Positions 1 to 5,828 of a DNA stretch of 6,334 nt are shown piece by piece; position 1 is the stretch's first letter, and each line of letters opens with the position of its first letter. A model generated the notes under the pieces. It saw nothing but the letters and a program-made list of their open reading frames with translations, made no database searches and had not been told where the DNA came from. This DNA is from Dehalococcoidia bacterium (GTDB lineage Bacteria; Chloroflexota; Dehalococcoidia; JAUSJJ01), in assembly GCA_030647705.1 (NCBI GenBank), contig JAUSJJ010000271.1, positions 1 through 6,334 on the forward strand. Direction: 5' to 3'. The translations under genes were made by a program, and so were the position numbers.

Positions 1-14
1 CTTGCCAGACCCGT

Positions 15-20
15 TATAAT
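15..20 (+). promoter_or_regulatory. Candidate -10 element (TATAAT) upstream of the methyltransferase gene
   Basis: A perfect TATAAT lies about 100 bases upstream of the likely methyltransferase start. The matching -35 would fall to the left of the window, so the promoter cannot be confirmed. The TTGCCA at 2-7 is only 7 bases away, too close to serve as its -35. The bases that follow (ATGTAGGGGCAAG) resemble the edge of a dispersed repeat I associate with Chloroflexota genomes, so the match could be part of a repeat rather than a used promoter. Confidence 0.4.
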
Positions 21-122
21 ATGTAGGGGCAAGTTCGGAACGGGGCATGAAAGCGGCAGATGAGGTCGGGCTATCCTGCGCGGCCCCGCTCGAACCCGCA
101 CAGGCCCGAGGAGACTGTTCGC

Positions 123-845
123 GTGGGAATTGGCGACCGAACGCTGGGGTTTTATTTCAACTATATTTACAACCCTCTTTACGATTATACTACTGCTCGG
201 ACCAGCCCTTACAGAAGACTCCAGCAGTCCTGCATCGAACGGCTCGATCTGCAGCCGGGGTGCCGCGTGCTTTGTGTGGGCATCGGGACAGGGAACGAGA
301 TTCCGGCCATCCTGAACAAGAACAGCCGGGTAGGACTGGCCGGAGTGGACATGTCCAGGCAGGCCTTGAACCGAGCTGCCAACAAGGCGTCGAAACTGGG
401 GAAGGAAATCGAACTCCACCGGATGGATGCAGGCAAGCTGGAATTCGCAGGCGAGAGCTTCGACCGGGTGCTTTGCCTGCACCTGACCGACTTCGTGCCC
501 GACAGCACTCGGGTGACCGCAGAGGTGATCAGGGTGCTGAAGGCAGGCGGCAGGTTTGTGGTGACCTATCCGTCCGGCTCAGGCAGCTTCGGCCTGCTGG
601 CCGACATAGGGAAGAACATCGGGCGCAACCTGCGCCGGGGTAGACCGGGCGAAGCGGCCAAGGAGCTCGCCGCGATCGTGGGAGGCACCTTCTTGTATGG
701 CCCCACGGCGCTCTGGCTGCGGGGACGCCGCAGGTTCCACAAGCGAGAGGGCCTGGAGGAAATGCTGGCTGCCATGCCGTTGACGGAGTACAGCATTGAG
801 GAAGATACCCTGTATCAGGACTTCATTGTCTGCGGACGGAAGTAA
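123..845 (+). CDS. Class I SAM-dependent methyltransferase (UbiE/Methyltransf_11-like)
   Basis: Predicted cytoplasmic enzyme that transfers a methyl group from S-adenosylmethionine; the substrate is unknown. Counting from GTG 123 (240 aa), the Rossmann signature is complete. Motif I is VLCVGIGTGNE (about 49-59), the acidic residue at the end of strand 2 is D76 (GVDMS), the adenine-side acidic residue is D102 (HRMDAG), strand 4 is FDRVLCLHL (about 113-121), and the post-motif is VLKAGGRFVV (about 138-147). The N-terminal stretch FYFNYIYNPLYDY resembles the lead-in of quinone-methyltransferase-like proteins, but I would not assign a quinone role. GTG 123 is preferred because GAGGAG sits at 108-113 with a 9-base gap. 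An in-frame ATG at 60 would add 21 residues rich in Arg and Pro, with no good ribosome site and no family resemblance. The gene is 138 bases from the next one and is probably a separate unit. Family assignment is secure; the exact start is moderately secure. Confidence 0.88.
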   Translation: MGIGDRTLGFYFNYIYNPLYDYTTARTSPYRRLQQSCIERLDLQPGCRVLCVGIGTGNEIPAILNKNSRVGLAGVDMSRQALNRAANKASKLGKEIELHRMDAGKLEFAGESFDRVLCLHLTDFVPDSTRVTAEVIRVLKAGGRFVVTYPSGSGSFGLLADIGKNIGRNLRRGRPGEAAKELAAIVGGTFLYGPTALWLRGRRRFHKREGLEEMLAAMPLTEYSIEEDTLYQDFIVCGRK

Positions 846-851
846 GTTGGC

Positions 852-882
852 CCGCTGCTAGCAGGAGGCCATTCCGCAGCGG
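852..882 (+). other. Short inverted repeat after the methyltransferase gene (weak terminator candidate)
   Basis: CCGCTGC (852-858) pairs with GCAGCGG (876-882) around a 17-base loop, starting 6 bases after the methyltransferase stop codon. The first arm overlaps a separate 10-bp palindrome, CTGCTAGCAG (855-864). No T-run follows, so this is not a standard intrinsic terminator. It may only help to define the 3' end of the message. Confidence 0.3.
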
Positions 883-911
883 ACCGAGCGAAGTCTGGGG
901 CTTGGATATTG

Positions 912-928
912 TTTAGGATTTAGGATTT
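912..928 (+). repeat. Tandem heptad TTTAGGA x2 plus TTT
   Basis: TTTAGGA occurs at 912-918 and 919-925, followed by TTT at 926-928, in the spacer before the GH3 operon. Period-7 tracts of this kind are seen in intergenic regions of several bacterial lineages. The tract is AT-rich compared with its surroundings and lies where an operon promoter would be expected, but no convincing -35/-10 pair can be read from it. Confidence 0.55.
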
Positions 929-983
929 CGTATGTGCCGGCTCGGTTGTCACCAGGGAGCCCACTTCATATCGGGAGGCCTTC

Positions 984-2582
984 ATGCTTCGTGAAGACGA
1001 GTTTTTCCACAATCTGAGTGAGGATAAGCTCTGGCAGCGATACTGCGGTTTCCTGGACCTCCCCATGCTCGAGTTCATACGGACCCAGAAAAGCCTGCTC
1101 ATGGAAGAGATTAGCCTGGTGGGGTCCAGCCCCCTGGGCCAAAAAATAATGGGCGGCGCCAAACCTGAAAGCGTCGAAGAGTTCCGTCGCCTGGCGCCCC
1201 TGACCACCTACCACGATTACGAACCCTACCTGAGCAACCGCCAGGAGGATGCCCTCGCCGAAAAGCCGTTTGCCTGGTCTCACACTTCCGGGCGGGGTGG
1301 CAATTTCAAATGGATCCCCTATACCCAAAGGGCGCTTGACGTCGCTTCTCGACGTCTGCTGGCCATATTGATCCTGGCCGGCGCGAGACGAAAGGGAGAG
1401 GTGGTGATACGCCCCGGAGACCGGCTGCTGCTGGCGTTGGCGCCAAGGCCGTATATCTCTGGGACCGCGCTGCACTACCTGGCGACCTACTGCTTCTCCT
1501 TCCGCATCATCCCGCCTCTGGAAGTGAGCGAGCAACTGGACTTCCAGGGGCGCGTTGCTCTAGGGTTTAAGACCGCGCTGAAGACGGGCGTCGATGAGGT
1601 GAGCTCTATCGCCAGCGTTCTGGTGAAGGTGGGGGAGCAGATGTCCGGTCAGGCGCGGACGATGAAACTGTCCCGGTCGATGTTGCACCCGGCCATCCTG
1701 CTGCGGTTGGCCCGAGCCAAGCTGCGCGCGGGTTCCGGCCCGATCCTGCCCAAGCACCTGTGGCAGCCCAAGGCCTTGATGACAGGAGGCACGGACACTG
1801 CCATCTATAAGGAGCAGACCGCCTATTATTGGGGAAAGGAACCCTATGAGGCCTACGGCGCAACGGAGGCGTTCCCAATGGCGCTGCAGGCCTGGAACAA
1901 GAAATGGATGACTTTTGTGCCGGACATCGCGTTTCTGGAGTTCATACCGGAAGAGGAACGGCAGAAGGAGAAGCAGAATAAGGGCTATCAGCCCGCCACG
2001 GTCCTGCTCAACGAAGTAGAGACAGGCAAGAACTATGAACTGGTGGTGACTCACTTCTACGGCATGCCGTTGCTCAGGTATAGAATGCGCGATCTGTTGA
2101 CCGTGGCTGCGCTGGAAGACCCGGATACCGGAGTGAAGCTGCCCCAGTTCCAGTTCAAGGCAAGGGTCGACGATGTCATCGACCTGGCCGGGTTGACTCA
2201 GCTCGATGAGAAGACCGTCTGGCGGGCAATCGCGGAGTCCGGCGTCAAGTACGAAGACTGGACGGCCCGCAAAGAGTACGACCACGACAAGACCTACCTC
2301 CATCTTTACTTGGAGATGAAGAAGGGCCAGCAGCAGGATAACCTGGACCACGTGATCGACAACAAGCTCCAGGAGCTGGATGCGGACTACCGGGAAATCG
2401 GTTCCTGGCTCAACCTGCAGCCGGTGAAGGTAACGGTCTTGTCCAGTGGCACTTTCGGCAGCTACTATCAGGAGAAACAGAAGGAGGGGGCTGACCTGGC
2501 TCACCTGAAGCCGCCGCACATGAACGCTTCGGACGCAATGATACAGCGGCTGTTGTCCTTCAGCCTGCAGCTCAGCAAGTGA
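984..2582 (+). CDS. GH3-superfamily adenylate-forming enzyme (acyl-acid amido synthetase-like)
   Basis: Member of the GH3 (auxin-responsive promoter) family of the ANL-like adenylating superfamily. Plant members adenylate an acyl substrate such as jasmonate or auxin and join it to an amino acid; substrates of bacterial members are largely unknown, so none is assigned. In the 532 aa, the nucleotide-binding loop is SHTSGRGGNFKWIP (99-112), the adenine/acyl motif is YGATEA (291-296), RYRMRD (365-370) corresponds to the RYRxGD motif, the hinge region is RVDDVIDLAG (394-403), and the C-terminal Lys motif is LKPPHM (508-513, K509). Length is normal for the family. There is no signal peptide or membrane segment, so it is cytoplasmic. 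GGGAGG at 973-978, 5 bases before the ATG, fixes the start. The stop overlaps the kinase start by 4 bases (GTGA), so it is the first gene of a kinase-regulator operon. The glycine-rich loop reads TSGRGG rather than the more usual TSGTTG, though the fold signature is otherwise intact. Confidence 0.92.
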   Translation: MLREDEFFHNLSEDKLWQRYCGFLDLPMLEFIRTQKSLLMEEISLVGSSPLGQKIMGGAKPESVEEFRRLAPLTTYHDYEPYLSNRQEDALAEKPFAWSHTSGRGGNFKWIPYTQRALDVASRRLLAILILAGARRKGEVVIRPGDRLLLALAPRPYISGTALHYLATYCFSFRIIPPLEVSEQLDFQGRVALGFKTALKTGVDEVSSIASVLVKVGEQMSGQARTMKLSRSMLHPAILLRLARAKLRAGSGPILPKHLWQPKALMTGGTDTAIYKEQTAYYWGKEPYEAYGATEAFPMALQAWNKKWMTFVPDIAFLEFIPEEERQKEKQNKGYQPATVLLNEVETGKNYELVVTHFYGMPLLRYRMRDLLTVAALEDPDTGVKLPQFQFKARVDDVIDLAGLTQLDEKTVWRAIAESGVKYEDWTARKEYDHDKTYLHLYLEMKKGQQQDNLDHVIDNKLQELDADYREIGSWLNLQPVKVTVLSSGTFGSYYQEKQKEGADLAHLKPPHMNASDAMIQRLLSFSLQLSK

Positions 2583-4681
2583 ACCTTCCCTACTTGTTGC
2601 CACCGCTTGTCGCGGCAGCCATAGGCGCCGCACTGCTCTTCGTGACGTCCTTGAAGAGGACGCGGGGAGCCGCCTACCGCACTTTTGCCCTGCTGCTGTT
2701 CTGCACGATCCTCTGGGCCCTGCTCATTTTCGCCATGCGCTCCAGCCCCGATGTGGAGCGCGCGCTTTGGTGGGAGAGGTGGCTCACGCCAATTGGCTTC
2801 GCCATCGGGCTGTTCTACTATCACTTTTCGCTGGCGGTGACCCGGCGGCCGGGCGGCCAGAGCCGCCTCCTGATCGCGGGCTACATCGCCCTGGTCGGGG
2901 TGGCCGTTTTCACTCGCACCGACCTCTTCGTCGATCGGATGGAGCTGCAATCCTACGGCTACGCGCCGATGCTCAACCCGGGTATGTATTTTGTAATCGC
3001 CTTCAGCTATCTGCTGTCCCTGGTTGCCGTCTACAATCTGGTCCGTGCCTACCGGAGTTCCACGGACTATGAGGAAAGGAACCGCCTCCTTTATCTCACC
3101 ATAGCCATGATATTGCCGCTGGCCGGGGGTGTATTCGAGGTTCTGCCCACGGTGTACCCCACGGCCATCTTCGGCAACATAGCGTTTTGCGCTCTGGCCA
3201 GCGTGGCTGTCCTCAGGTACCATCTTTTCGATATCAATGTAGTCATCCGCAAGACGGTGGCCTACGGTCTCACCAGCGTGGTCGTGGGCGGCATGTACGG
3301 GGCTGTCATCTTCCTGTTCGGCCGCGTGCTGGAACAAAGTACCGTCAGCCCCTGGGTGGTGCAGCTCCCCCTCCTCATTGTCCTGGGTTTCCTGCTGCAG
3401 CCTATCTGGCAGCGGGTGCAGGACCTGGTGGACACACGGTTCTACCGTAACCACTACGACCGGCTGCAAGCGCTGGAGGACCTTTCCGGGCTCACCGCGA
3501 CCATCGTGGACACAGAAGAGTTGGCGTCCACACTACTTCAGAGGGTAAGGCGAGCGCTGGGGACTTCGAAGGCATGCCTGCTCATGCCTTCGGTCGAATC
3601 CGACGTTTTCAACCAGGTCTCGGCCGTGGGGTTGGACGGCACGGAGCCGATCACCCTGCACCGGAGGAGCCCGCTGGTCGTTTGGCTGGCGCATCATGAG
3701 GGCGCCCTGAGCTGGAAAGACATGGATGTCATACCTGAACTGGCGGGCGTCTGGGGGCAGGAGAGGGAACTGCTGGAAGGCTGGGTGGATTTCATAGTCC
3801 CGCTCAGAAGCCGCGGCAACCTCACGGGCATCCTCATCCTGGGCCACAAGCTCTCGGAGAGGGTCTACTACCGGGAGGACTTCAGGATGCTCCAGGTGAT
3901 CAGCAGCCAGCTCGCAGTCAACCTGGAGAACGCCACTCTTTACGCGATGGAGAAGGCGCGGGTAGCCCAGTTGGAGAAGCTCGAGGATGCCCGCTCCGGC
4001 TTGTTGCTCACCGTGGCCCACGAGCTAAAGACACCGATCACGGCAATCAAGGCAGCCATCAGCCTCCTGGAAGAGGAGGAAGGGGAACACCGGCAGCGCA
4101 ACCGGGTCCGGCTGATCCAGTCCATCAGGCGCGGCGCCGATGCCCTGGACAAGCTATCGACCGAGTCGTTGGACCTGGCCCGGCTGAAGACCGCCAGCAT
4201 GGATTTCAACCCGGGGCCGCGCGACCTTCGCCAGCTTGTGGAAGAAGCCGTGTCCGTGATCGCTCCGGCCTTCAAGGGTTCCGAGCAGAGGTTTGCCAGA
4301 GAAGTCCCTTCTCCGTTGCCGGAAGCGTATGTCGATGGGGACAGATTCAAACAGATACTGCTCAACCTGTTGCGCAATGCGAACAAATACACCCCCAGGG
4401 GCGGCGTCATTACCTTGCGCGCAACCTTGAATTCCAGTAATATCTTGTTCGAAGTCTCCGACAACGGGATCGGCATTCCCCAACAGGAGCAAGCCCTCGT
4501 GTTTCAGCCTTTCCACCGGGTGAGGAGCAAGAGCGGCACTGAGACGGCGGGCGCCGGGCTCGGACTGGCCATTGCCAAGTCGCTGGTGGACCTCCACGGG
4601 GGCAAGATCTGGGTCCGCAGCCAGGAAGGCGCTGGCAGCAGTTTCTTTTTCACGATACCTTTGGAGAGAGGTGAACGATGA
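2579..4681 (+). CDS. Membrane sensor histidine kinase (multi-TM sensor, GAF, HisKA, HATPase_c)
   Basis: Sensor of a two-component system: it autophosphorylates on His and passes phosphate to the next gene's product. In the 700 aa, about seven hydrophobic segments span residues 4-24, 32-52, 69-88, 96-113, 136-158, 171-190 and 194-212. The linker HLFDINVVIRKTVAYG (215-230) and two more segments (about 227-250, 259-275) follow. A GAF-like domain spans about 305-455 and a short coiled linker about 455-475. The H-box is HELKTPITAIK with H481, the N-box has N596 and N600, the G1 box is DNGIGIP (628-634), the F-box VFQPFHR (641-647) and the G2 box GAGLGL (658-663), so the kinase core is complete. 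The signal may be sensed in or near the membrane, with the GAF domain a second input; neither ligand can be read from the sequence. Start GTG 2579 has no clear ribosome site and overlaps the GH3 stop, implying translational coupling. TM1 begins at once, which supports this start. Confidence 0.95.
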   Translation: MNLPYLLPPLVAAAIGAALLFVTSLKRTRGAAYRTFALLLFCTILWALLIFAMRSSPDVERALWWERWLTPIGFAIGLFYYHFSLAVTRRPGGQSRLLIAGYIALVGVAVFTRTDLFVDRMELQSYGYAPMLNPGMYFVIAFSYLLSLVAVYNLVRAYRSSTDYEERNRLLYLTIAMILPLAGGVFEVLPTVYPTAIFGNIAFCALASVAVLRYHLFDINVVIRKTVAYGLTSVVVGGMYGAVIFLFGRVLEQSTVSPWVVQLPLLIVLGFLLQPIWQRVQDLVDTRFYRNHYDRLQALEDLSGLTATIVDTEELASTLLQRVRRALGTSKACLLMPSVESDVFNQVSAVGLDGTEPITLHRRSPLVVWLAHHEGALSWKDMDVIPELAGVWGQERELLEGWVDFIVPLRSRGNLTGILILGHKLSERVYYREDFRMLQVISSQLAVNLENATLYAMEKARVAQLEKLEDARSGLLLTVAHELKTPITAIKAAISLLEEEEGEHRQRNRVRLIQSIRRGADALDKLSTESLDLARLKTASMDFNPGPRDLRQLVEEAVSVIAPAFKGSEQRFAREVPSPLPEAYVDGDRFKQILLNLLRNANKYTPRGGVITLRATLNSSNILFEVSDNGIGIPQQEQALVFQPFHRVRSKSGTETAGAGLGLAIAKSLVDLHGGKIWVRSQEGAGSSFFFTIPLERGER
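4668..4673 (+). promoter_or_regulatory. Ribosome binding site of the response regulator inside the kinase gene
   Basis: GAGGTG, within the purine-rich GGAGAGAGGTG (4663-4673), sits 4 bases before ATG 4678. It is embedded in the last codons of the kinase, which ends at 4681. Unlike the GH3-kinase junction, this start has its own ribosome site, so the regulator could be translated more strongly than the kinase, as is common for two-component pairs. Confidence 0.75.
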
Positions 4682-5370
4682 AAGTCGTGGCAATCGACGA
4701 TGCCCCGGATGTTATCGAGGTAGTATCTCTTTGCTTCGAACTGCGTTGGCCCGGGGCCATCGTTCTCGCCGGAGGGGACGGCGCCACCGGGTTGAAGCTG
4801 GTGGAGAAAGAGAACCCCGATGTGGTCATCTTGGACGTTGGCCTGCCGGACATGGATGGGTTCGAGGTGCTCCGCCAGCTCCGCAAGTTCTCCAACGTGC
4901 CTGTGGTGATGCTGACGGTAAGGGACCAGGAGATAGACAAAGTGAGGGGCCTGGAACTCGGCGCAGACGACTACATGACTAAGCCCTTCAGCCACATCGA
5001 GCTGCTGGCCAGGGTCAGGTCGGTGATGAGAAGGGTGCGATCCGATTCCGCCGCCACCGAGGGTTCGATGATAGCCGGGGACTTTTCCATGGACTTCGCC
5101 ACCCGTGAGGTCTGGAAGGGGAAGAGACTGGCCAACCTCACCCCTATCGAATACGACATCCTGTATCACCTGGTATTGAACGAGGGACGGGCGCTGACCC
5201 ACCACGTGCTGCTGACCAAGGTATGGGGACAGGAATACGGCCAGGAGTCCTACTATCTCAAGGTTTATATCCACAGGCTGAGAGAAAAGCTGGAAGACGA
5301 TCCCCAGACTCCCAGGATGATACTTACGGAGCGCGGCATCGGCTACAAGTTCATCAAGCCCGCCTCCTAG
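4678..5370 (+). CDS. OmpR/PhoB-family response regulator
   Basis: DNA-binding response regulator and cognate partner of the kinase immediately upstream (ATGA overlap, 4678-4681). In the 230 aa, the receiver domain (about 1-118) has the full phosphorylation set: acidic pocket D7 and D8, phospho-acceptor D53 (ILDVGLPDMDG), T80 (VVMLT) and K102 (MTKPF). A short linker (about 119-130) leads to the winged-helix effector (about 131-228). That domain shows the helix LTPIEYDILYHLVLNEGRAL, the recognition-helix region YYLKVYIHRLREKLEDD and the wing ERGIGYKF. Length and domain order are typical of the OmpR/PhoB class, which usually binds tandem direct repeats spaced 10-11 bp as a head-to-tail dimer. 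Such an array lies downstream at 5731-5771, so it is a plausible target (inference). PhoB/PhoP-like sequence alone cannot prove a phosphate-starvation role; no phosphate-transport gene is visible here. Confidence 0.96.
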   Translation: MKVVAIDDAPDVIEVVSLCFELRWPGAIVLAGGDGATGLKLVEKENPDVVILDVGLPDMDGFEVLRQLRKFSNVPVVMLTVRDQEIDKVRGLELGADDYMTKPFSHIELLARVRSVMRRVRSDSAATEGSMIAGDFSMDFATREVWKGKRLANLTPIEYDILYHLVLNEGRALTHHVLLTKVWGQEYGQESYYLKVYIHRLREKLEDDPQTPRMILTERGIGYKFIKPAS

Positions 5371-5421
5371 CGAGACCGCCGCGAAACTCACAGGACCGTC
5401 TCTAAATCCCCCTTCGTCCCC

Positions 5422-5463
5422 CTTTCTCAAAGGGAGAGGTTCTGGTCTCTCCCTTTGAGAAAG
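5422..5463 (+). repeat. Perfect 17-bp inverted repeat, 8-base loop
   Basis: CTTTCTCAAAGGGAGAG (5422-5438) is exactly complementary to CTCTCCCTTTGAGAAAG (5447-5463), with an 8-base loop in which two further G-T pairs are possible. It begins 51 bases after the regulator stop codon. In RNA it would form a very stable hairpin that could protect or define the 3' end of the GH3-kinase-regulator message. It lacks a following U-run, so it is not a standard intrinsic terminator. Confidence 0.85.
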
Positions 5464-5469
5464 AGCCTG

Positions 5470-5523
5470 CCCCGTATGAGCGACTTTGTCGCCATCCCGA
5501 AGGAATCGGGACTTGATACGGGG
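5470..5523 (+). other. Three-way-junction-like fold: outer stem enclosing two hairpins
   Basis: CCCCGTAT (5470-5477) pairs with ATACGGGG (5516-5523) and encloses two complete hairpins. The first is GCGAC (5480-5484) with GTCGC (5488-5492) around a TTT loop. The second is TCCCGA (5495-5500) with TCGGGA (5506-5511) around AGGAA. Together they give a compact three-stem fold that could form on either strand. It could be a small structured RNA element, a protein-binding repeat, or part of the surrounding MITE-like block. No known RNA family is recognised. Confidence 0.5.
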
Positions 5524-5527
5524 GAGA

Positions 5528-5544
5528 TTGAGAGGGATTCTCAA
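5528..5544 (+). other. Hairpin TTGAGA / TCTCAA
   Basis: TTGAGA (5528-5533) and TCTCAA (5539-5544) form a perfect 6-bp stem around a 5-base loop, GGGAT. It follows directly after the three-way fold and lies at the right-hand end of the composite repeat. No T-run follows it. Confidence 0.4.
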
Positions 5545-5550
5545 CCGTTT

Positions 5551-5592
5551 CGCGGCAAGCTCCCTGGTAACTGGTTCGCCGGGAGCATCGCG
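5551..5592 (+). other. Nested inverted repeat (CGCG...GCTCCC / GGGAGC...CGCG)
   Basis: GCTCCC (5559-5564) pairs with GGGAGC (5581-5586) around a 16-base loop. An outer CGCG (5551-5554) can pair with CGCG (5589-5592) across a small internal loop. Beyond this, the stretch 5593-5650 shows no gene, RNA or clear site that I can support. Confidence 0.35.
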
Positions 5593-5654
5593 CAACCAAA
5601 GCGCCTCGCCCGTCAGTTTGCGCCCCCACCCTGACTTTCCGACTGCATCGGAAT

Positions 5655-5690
5655 CCCGTATGAAAAATCGGGACTCTCCCTCCAAGAAAG
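5655..5690 (+). repeat. Diverged partial second copy of motifs from the 5447-5513 element
   Basis: Three motifs from the upstream element recur here. CCCGTATGA (5655-5663) matches 5471-5479, and AATCGGGACT (5666-5675) matches 5504-5513. CTCTCCCTCCAAGAAAG (5674-5690) matches the right arm of the 17-bp inverted repeat (5447-5463) at 14 of 17 positions. The order is permuted: the arm comes last here and first upstream. The interior hairpins between the first two motifs are missing, leaving only a TCCCG/CGGGA pairing (5654-5658, 5669-5673). It looks like a decayed or rearranged relative of the first element. Confidence 0.5.
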
Positions 5691-5730
5691 TCGACTCACC
5701 ACCGGATGGCCCTATCGCCGGCAATCCTCC

Positions 5731-5771
5731 TTAACCAAGTTTTGACCGTTCATTAACCAAAATTTAACCAA
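5731..5771 (+). promoter_or_regulatory. Four TTAACCA-like direct repeats at exact 11-bp spacing (Pho-box-like operator)
   Basis: TTAACCAA occurs exactly at 5731-5738, 5753-5760 and 5764-5771. The missing slot at 5742-5749 holds TTGACCGT, a 5-of-8 match, so four units start at 5731, 5742, 5753 and 5764, each 11 bp apart. Head-to-tail repeats at one helical turn are the known binding pattern of PhoB/PhoP-class winged-helix regulators, and the encoded regulator upstream (4678-5370) is of that class. The array lies in an AT-rich stretch about 170 bases before the pseudo-receiver gene and 12-13 bases before a possible -10. Which regulator binds it is inference. Confidence 0.7.
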
Positions 5772-5783
5772 ATTGTTATGCGC

Positions 5784-5806
5784 TATTTACCTTGCCTTGC
5801 TAAACT
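5784..5806 (+). promoter_or_regulatory. Candidate -10 region downstream of the repeat array
   Basis: Two weak -10-like hexamers are present: TATTTA (5784-5789, 3 of 6 to consensus) and TAAACT (5801-5806, 4 of 6). The first starts 12 bases after the last repeat, close to the distance seen in activator-dependent Pho promoters, where the regulator replaces a good -35. Transcription would then start near 5796-5813, giving a leader of about 130-145 bases before the pseudo-receiver gene. Confidence 0.35.
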
Positions 5807-5828
5807 GTTGGTCAGGGGCGGGAGGGTT

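Larger units (their letters stand above)
5402..5542. repeat. Composite palindromic element with imperfect terminal inverted repeats (MITE/REP-like)
   Basis: This block looks like a dispersed non-coding repeat inserted behind the regulator gene. Its ends are imperfect inverted repeats: 5403-5422 against the complement of 5541-5522 agrees at 13 of 20 positions by eye, both reading like AATCCC...CCCC. Inside are, in order, a perfect 17-bp inverted repeat (5422-5463), a three-way-junction-like fold (5470-5523) and a 6-bp hairpin (5528-5544). The C-rich AATCCCCCTT...AAAGGGAG style is familiar from dispersed repeats in several environmental bacterial lineages. No transposase or clear target duplication is seen. 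Calling it mobile is inference; the palindromic structure is seen directly. Confidence 0.5.

Noticed and set aside
2..20. TTGCCA plus TATAAT as a complete promoter
   Set aside because: The spacer is 7 bases, far short of the usual 16-18; any true -35 would be outside the window.
47..643. Open frame of 198 codons overlapping the methyltransferase in another frame
   Set aside because: Its translation is Arg/Gly/Pro-rich without motifs; the overlapping frame has the full SAM-binding signature.
1560..3469. Long minus-strand open frames opposite the GH3 and kinase genes
   Set aside because: They are antisense shadows of high-GC coding sequence, rich in His, Gln, Arg and Gly with no domain motifs, while the plus strand carries complete family signatures.
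5422..5463. Perfect 17-bp inverted repeat as an intrinsic terminator of the operon
   Set aside because: No U-run follows the stem; the next bases are AGCCTGCC. It may still help to define a 3' end, but the terminator label is not supported.
4504..5724. Long open frame on the minus strand (about 406 codons) crossing the spacer and the regulator gene
   Set aside because: It lies antisense to the clear response regulator and the end of the kinase, and continues through the palindromic repeats only because they lack stops in that frame. Its TTG start has GGAGGA directly adjacent with no spacing, and the translation shows no recognisable domain.
5486..5734. Open frame of about 82 codons on the plus strand in the spacer
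   Set aside because: It starts inside a hairpin of the repeat element, has no ribosome site, and gives a Ser/Pro/Arg-rich translation with no family resemblance.
5742..5770. TTGACC at 5742 as a -35 of an ordinary promoter
   Set aside because: It matches 5 of 6 bases of the -35 consensus, but 16-18 bases further on there is only TTAACCA repeat sequence and no -10-like hexamer. It fits better as the degenerate unit of the 11-bp array.
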